Shown here: one piece after another, positions 60,531 to 64,000 of the stretch
Numbering within the stretch: position 1 is the first letter of the stretch
How the letters are laid out: each line of letters begins with the position of its first letter
From: Solwaraspora sp. WMMD791
Lineage (GTDB): Bacteria; Actinomycetota; Actinomycetes; Mycobacteriales; Micromonosporaceae
Direction: 5' to 3'
Length of the DNA stretch: 64,000 bases
Assembly: GCF_029581195.1 (NCBI RefSeq)
Contig: NZ_CP120737.1
Coordinates: forward strand, 1,302,001-1,366,000
Program-made: the position numbers and the translations under genes
Notes under the pieces: generated by a model
Database searches by the model: none
What the model saw: the letters and a program-made list of their open reading frames with translations, nothing else
Told to the model about the DNA's origin: nothing

Positions 60531-63377
60531 TCAGGAACCCTCGTGGTCCGGGACCGGGTGAGCCGGGCGGGGTCCGGCTTGCACCGTCGACGGGGTCGGC
60601 ACGGAGGCCTCCGACGTCAACGCAGCGGCGGTGTCGGCGGGGGTCTGCCGGGAGCCGGTCGAGGAGGCGTCGGCCGCTGCGAGTGCTGGTCGGCCAACGT
60701 GCCGGTCCCGGGACAGACGTAGCACCCGACGTACCATGCTCGGTCGCATCAGCGCGCTCGGCGACTCGATGAGCCCGGCCACCCGCATGAACGCCGTGGT
60801 CACCGTGGCGTCCTTGGTCGCCGCGTACTGGACCCGGCTGAGGTAGGCGTTACCCAACCGCACATTCGCGGGCCGGTCACCGGCAACCTCGGGAAAGTCG
60901 AGGTCACCGCTGGTGGAAATCTGCCACGGGGTGTCGATGATCCTCGCCACGTCGCGCAGGAACACCTTGGAGTCGGGCGGGGTCCCTTCAAGCAGCAGCC
61001 GGCGCAGCGCCATCACCTCGATCGCCGCGACGGACATCCCCTGGCCGTATACCGGGTTGAAGCTGCACACCGCGTCGCCGAGGACCAGCAGCCGCTGCGG
61101 GAACCGGGTCAGTCGTTCATAGTGGCGGCGGACGCTGGCCGGGAAAGTGAAGGCCACCGGTTCGGTGAGTGGCTCGGCGTCGCGGATGCCCTCGTAGACG
61201 TCCGGCACCGGCAGGGACCGGACGAACTCGACGAAGCCGTCCGGGTCGGTGGGCGGCTGGTCTCCCAGGATCCCGGTCAGCGACACGATGCACTCGTCCG
61301 GACCGACCTGGCCGAAGAACGCGCCCCGAGGGTGTGCGGGCGATGCGACCGGATTGATCGACTGCACCCCGTCGAACATTTCGGGCCGGCTGCGGTACAT
61401 CCGGGTGGTGTACGTCAGGCCGATCCTCATCTTCTCCTCCACCGGCCGGTCGTACCCCAGCTGTTGCAGCCAGACCGGGGTGCGGGAGCCGCGTCCGGTG
61501 GCGTCGACCAGGAGGTCCGCGTCGAGGACGCTCTCCTCGCCCGTCGCTACGTCCCGTAGCGACACCCCGGTCACCTGGCTGTTGTCAGGTACCGCGCGCA
61601 CTCCGGTGAGCTCGGTGAGCTGTCGGTAGGTGACGTTCGGCAGCGCCGCGACCCGGGTCCGCAGGTAGTCCTCCAGGACCGGACGGGGCGCGGTGATCGA
61701 CAGCAGGCCGGTCCGGGCCGGGGCGAGCCGACGACCGTTGAAGAACCAGCGCATCTCCCCCATGTCGCCCACCGGAATTCCGCGGGCCTGCAGGTCGGCG
61801 CGCAGACCAGGGAAGAGCTCGGCGAGAATGAGGTAGCCGCGGCCATGCAGACCGTGGGCGTGTCCCGTGTGCGGGGCTCCGCGGCGCGGCACGGCGACAC
61901 CGAGCACTTCGTCGCGTTCCACCACCACGACCTCCCGGTAGTGGTCTGCGAGGACGCGGGCCGCGAGGGTGCCCGCGATGCTGCCGCCGAGCACGACCGC
62001 CCGTTGGCCGACCAGGGGACCGTTGCCGGTGGCCCGCACCGCGTCGGCGTCGGCTTTGCGTGCGGTGCGCAATGCGCCGATGATCATTCCCGGCTTCATC
62101 AGGGCGGTCGGCGGATCGACGAGCCCGGCGACCCGGAAGAACGCCCTGGTGAATCGGCCGTCGCGTTGGGCCGCCGTGTGCAGACGCTCCATGAAGGCGC
62201 CACCGAGCCGGTCCTTGAGGGTCCGAGGGCCCTCGACACCCGGGAAGGCGAGATCGGCGCCGACGGAGGTCTCCCAGGGGCCGTCGATGATGGGGCGGAT
62301 CGCCTTGAAGTACTCGATCGGTCGGGCCGGGCCGGCGTCGAGGTGCGCGCCGAGTGCGGCTGCCTCCATCGCGGCCACCGTCATCCCCTGCCCGTAGACG
62401 GGGTTGAAGGAGCATACTCCGTCGCCGACGACCAGGAGTCCCTGAGGAAACCGGGTCAGCTTGTCGTAACGGCGGCGGATGCTGGCCGGGATCTTGAAAC
62501 CCGCGATCTCGCTCATCGGCTCCGCAGTGCGGATCGCCTCGTAGATCTCCGGTGCGTCCAGGGACCGGGCGTACTCGAGGAAACCCTCGGGATCCCGGGG
62601 CGGATGGTCCCCGAGCAGCCCGGTCAGCGAAAGCAGGGCGATGTTGTCCGGGAACCGGCCGAAGAACGCTCCTCGGGGGTTGGCCGGTGAGGCGACCGAG
62701 TTGATCGCGAGGTCCGTACCGAACGGGTCGCTGTCGAGTCGGAAGTAGCGTGACACGTAGGCCAGGTCGATCTTGACCCGTTCCTCCTCGGGCCGCTGGT
62801 AACCGAGCTCCGCCAGCCAGACCGGGGTACGGCTCCCCCGCCCGGTCGCGTCGATGATCAAATCGGCGGTGAGCTGCTCCGATTGCGGCTGCCCCGACTC
62901 CCCGCTGAGCACGACTGCGGTGACCCGGCGACGGTCGGCTGTGGCGACGACGCCCTGCACGGTCGTACGCTCGCGTAGCCGCACGTTCGGAAGGGCGAGA
63001 ACGCGGGCACGGACGTGTGCCTCCAGGGTGGGCCGGTTCGCGTTGACGCTCAACAGTCCGGAATGCGCCTGCTGGAGCGGCCGTCCGTTGAAGTACCACC
63101 GGAGGTCGCCGGAAAGGTCGCAGGTCTGTACCCCGTGCGCGGTCAGCTCGGCCTGCAGGCCCGGTAGCAGTTCCTCGATGACCTCGTGCCCGCGGGCCAA
63201 CAGCGCATGGGCGTGATGGGCCTGGGGTACGCCGCGCCGCGTTCCTGTGACATCGACGATAGTGTCCCGCTCGACCAGCACGACCTCGTCGAACCGGTCC
63301 GCTGCCACCCGGGCCGCGAGCAGCCCGGCCATTCCACCACCGAGTACGACAGCTCGGGCGCCTAGGTGTTCACGCAT
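60531..63377 (-). CDS. Tandem double-module FAD-dependent monooxygenase
   Basis: 948 aa, ATG with GGAGG 12 bases upstream. Two full-length FAD modules. Module 1 (1-~445): FAD Rossmann VVLGGGMAGLLAARV with GGGMAG at 13-18, ERDT, DATGRGSRTPVWL (~176-188), FAD-ribityl site VVGDGVCSFNPVYGQGMTV (~316-334). Module 2 (~458-880): VVLGGSIAGTLAARV with GGSIAG at 464-469, ERDEVLGVAVPRRGAPH, DATGRGSRTPVWL (~625-637), LGDAVCSFNPVYGQGMSV (~766-783). A Ser/Pro/Thr/Ala tail (~880-948) is low-complexity. Each half alone resembles single-module class A-like flavoprotein hydroxylases. The halves share GAFFG, SLTG.LGD.PP, and the PRG/TLE region, consistent with internal duplication followed by divergence. Probably a tailoring enzyme acting on a natural product. 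Confidence 0.85.
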   Translation of the reverse strand: MREHLGARAVVLGGGMAGLLAARVAADRFDEVVLVERDTIVDVTGTRRGVPQAHHAHALLARGHEVIEELLPGLQAELTAHGVQTCDLSGDLRWYFNGRPLQQAHSGLLSVNANRPTLEAHVRARVLALPNVRLRERTTVQGVVATADRRRVTAVVLSGESGQPQSEQLTADLIIDATGRGSRTPVWLAELGYQRPEEERVKIDLAYVSRYFRLDSDPFGTDLAINSVASPANPRGAFFGRFPDNIALLSLTGLLGDHPPRDPEGFLEYARSLDAPEIYEAIRTAEPMSEIAGFKIPASIRRRYDKLTRFPQGLLVVGDGVCSFNPVYGQGMTVAAMEAAALGAHLDAGPARPIEYFKAIRPIIDGPWETSVGADLAFPGVEGPRTLKDRLGGAFMERLHTAAQRDGRFTRAFFRVAGLVDPPTALMKPGMIIGALRTARKADADAVRATGNGPLVGQRAVVLGGSIAGTLAARVLADHYREVVVVERDEVLGVAVPRRGAPHTGHAHGLHGRGYLILAELFPGLRADLQARGIPVGDMGEMRWFFNGRRLAPARTGLLSITAPRPVLEDYLRTRVAALPNVTYRQLTELTGVRAVPDNSQVTGVSLRDVATGEESVLDADLLVDATGRGSRTPVWLQQLGYDRPVEEKMRIGLTYTTRMYRSRPEMFDGVQSINPVASPAHPRGAFFGQVGPDECIVSLTGILGDQPPTDPDGFVEFVRSLPVPDVYEGIRDAEPLTEPVAFTFPASVRRHYERLTRFPQRLLVLGDAVCSFNPVYGQGMSVAAIEVMALRRLLLEGTPPDSKVFLRDVARIIDTPWQISTSGDLDFPEVAGDRPANVRLGNAYLSRVQYAATKDATVTTAFMRVAGLIESPSALMRPSMVRRVLRLSRDRHVGRPALAAADASSTGSRQTPADTAAALTSEASVPTPSTVQAGPRPAHPVPDHEGS

Positions 63378-63549
63378 CCCGATTCAACCTCCATAGAGTA
63401 TCCACGGTGCCTGTCCAGCCAATCAGAAACCGATTGCGCATAGACGTAATGGGCCGCTGATAGGGCCGATTACCGTGTGTCTTCCATGGTCGTGGTCGAC
63501 ACCTGTGAACGCACCTTCTCTCGTGCGATTCGGACTCGATGCCGGCCTG
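63378..63549. other. Region between monooxygenase start and GMC remnant
   Basis: 172 bp, lower in G+C near 63380-63480, likely holding the monooxygenase promoter. No gene seen. Confidence 0.4.
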
Positions 63550-64000
63550 GCCCGTCACGACGGCATAGCCCGTCAGGGTGGCCAGGGCCGGTCCGACCGC
63601 GCAGCTACGGCCGCTGATCAGGCCGGTGAGCGTGACCCGCAGGTAGTAGTAGTACCGGTGCCGGATCCGAAGTATGGCGGTCGGGCCGTCCGAGGCCAGC
63701 CGCACCTCGCCTTGACCGGTCGGCCGAAGCACACACGGTCCGAAGGAGATGCCATGGTCGGGCGGCACTCCGAGTGCGCCGTCGGCAAAGGTCACCGGCG
63801 ACGTGAGCGGCCCGGCTGGTTCCAGTCGTCGAGGTCCGTCCGGTGGCCGCGGATGTGCACCGTGCCGCTCATCCGCTGGTACCTCCGAGCACCCGACCAC
63901 GCGGCAGATAGAACCGTCGACCGTTGAGCTGCGGCTCATCGTGGCTGTCGTAGTCCCAGTCGTACCGGGTGCGGCACAGCTTGCCGCCCCAGGCCGGGGT
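63550..64000 (-). pseudogene. GMC oxidoreductase remnant, frameshifted and internally deleted, partial at window end
   Basis: On the minus strand, from the window end to ~63876: AWGGKLCRTRYDWDYDS...GRRFYLPRGRVLGGTSG, typical GMC N-terminal segment. At about 63872 one base is missing: the frame shifts and continues MSGTVHIRGHRTDLDDWNQ, the next GMC piece (normally GGxSxxNG/xGxxYxRG...DFDDW). After ~63815 the similarity stops. The C-terminal GMC piece then appears at 63759-63550: DHGISFGPCVLRPTGQGEVRLAS, RIRHRYY, ALATLTG. Several hundred residues are missing between. The gene begins beyond the window. Confidence 0.75.

Overview
The window is about 70% or more G+C, has many GTG starts and 4-base ATGA/GTGA gene overlaps, and carries typical actinobacterial families (SARP/AfsR regulator, DUF574 methyltransferase, MEDS-STAS and RsbW-like switch proteins, mycothiol-dependent isomerase-like domain, GH10/CBM2 xylanases). 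It fits a soil or plant-associated filamentous actinomycete, most likely Micromonosporaceae. The family assignment is inferred from gene content and protein style; no rRNA or tRNA gene was recognised.

Layout. 0.1-5.7 kb: an ASCH-isomerase fusion, a GNAT enzyme, a MerR regulator with a textbook 19-bp-spacer promoter, a broken XRE regulator, a three-gene molybdoenzyme/flavin reductase/zinc-ribbon operon and a MazF-type toxin-antitoxin pair. 5.8-9.6 kb: a CUT1 sugar ABC importer without its ATPase, with a LacI-type operator. 9.6-16.4 kb: soluble transhydrogenase, a beta-lactamase-fold protein, a MEDS-STAS/anti-sigma pair, a cation exchanger and a Spo0M protein. 16.9-19.9 kb: a 1018-aa SARP regulator. 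19.9-32.6 kb: a divergent envelope-glycan locus. Its left operon holds a class III aminotransferase, an epimerase, a UbiA-type prenyl phosphoribosyltransferase, three GT2 enzymes, a membrane EEP phosphatase and an LPG-synthase-like membrane protein. Its right operon holds a GT2, a NodB deacetylase, a methyltransferase and a GT87. 32.6-38.3 kb: aldo/keto reductase and both topoisomerase IV subunits.

38.4-58.2 kb is rich in secreted plant-polymer hydrolases: two GH10-CBM2 xylanases, two GH43-CBM42 arabinosidase-like enzymes, a GH6 cellulase with its divergent LacI regulator, and a subtilase. Housekeeping genes lie between them (threonine dehydratase, debranching enzyme, diacylglycerol kinase, nucleoside kinase, MuiA). 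Both xylanase genes share a promoter-linked motif about 100 bp upstream of the start. The cellulase gene has a perfect 18-bp CelR/CebR-like palindrome. The ABC importer carries a related half-conserved site, so xylan, arabinan, cellulose and sugar uptake may be partly co-regulated.

58.2-64 kb is a decaying oxidative-tailoring region. An intact acyl-CoA-dehydrogenase-type flavoprotein and a 948-aa protein made of two complete tandem FAD-monooxygenase modules stand among three degraded genes: an ATP-grasp copy, an epoxide hydrolase and a GMC oxidoreductase. Each degraded gene keeps recognisable N- and C-terminal pieces but has lost its middle. A second ATP-grasp gene of the same family at 51.1-52.1 kb is frameshifted.
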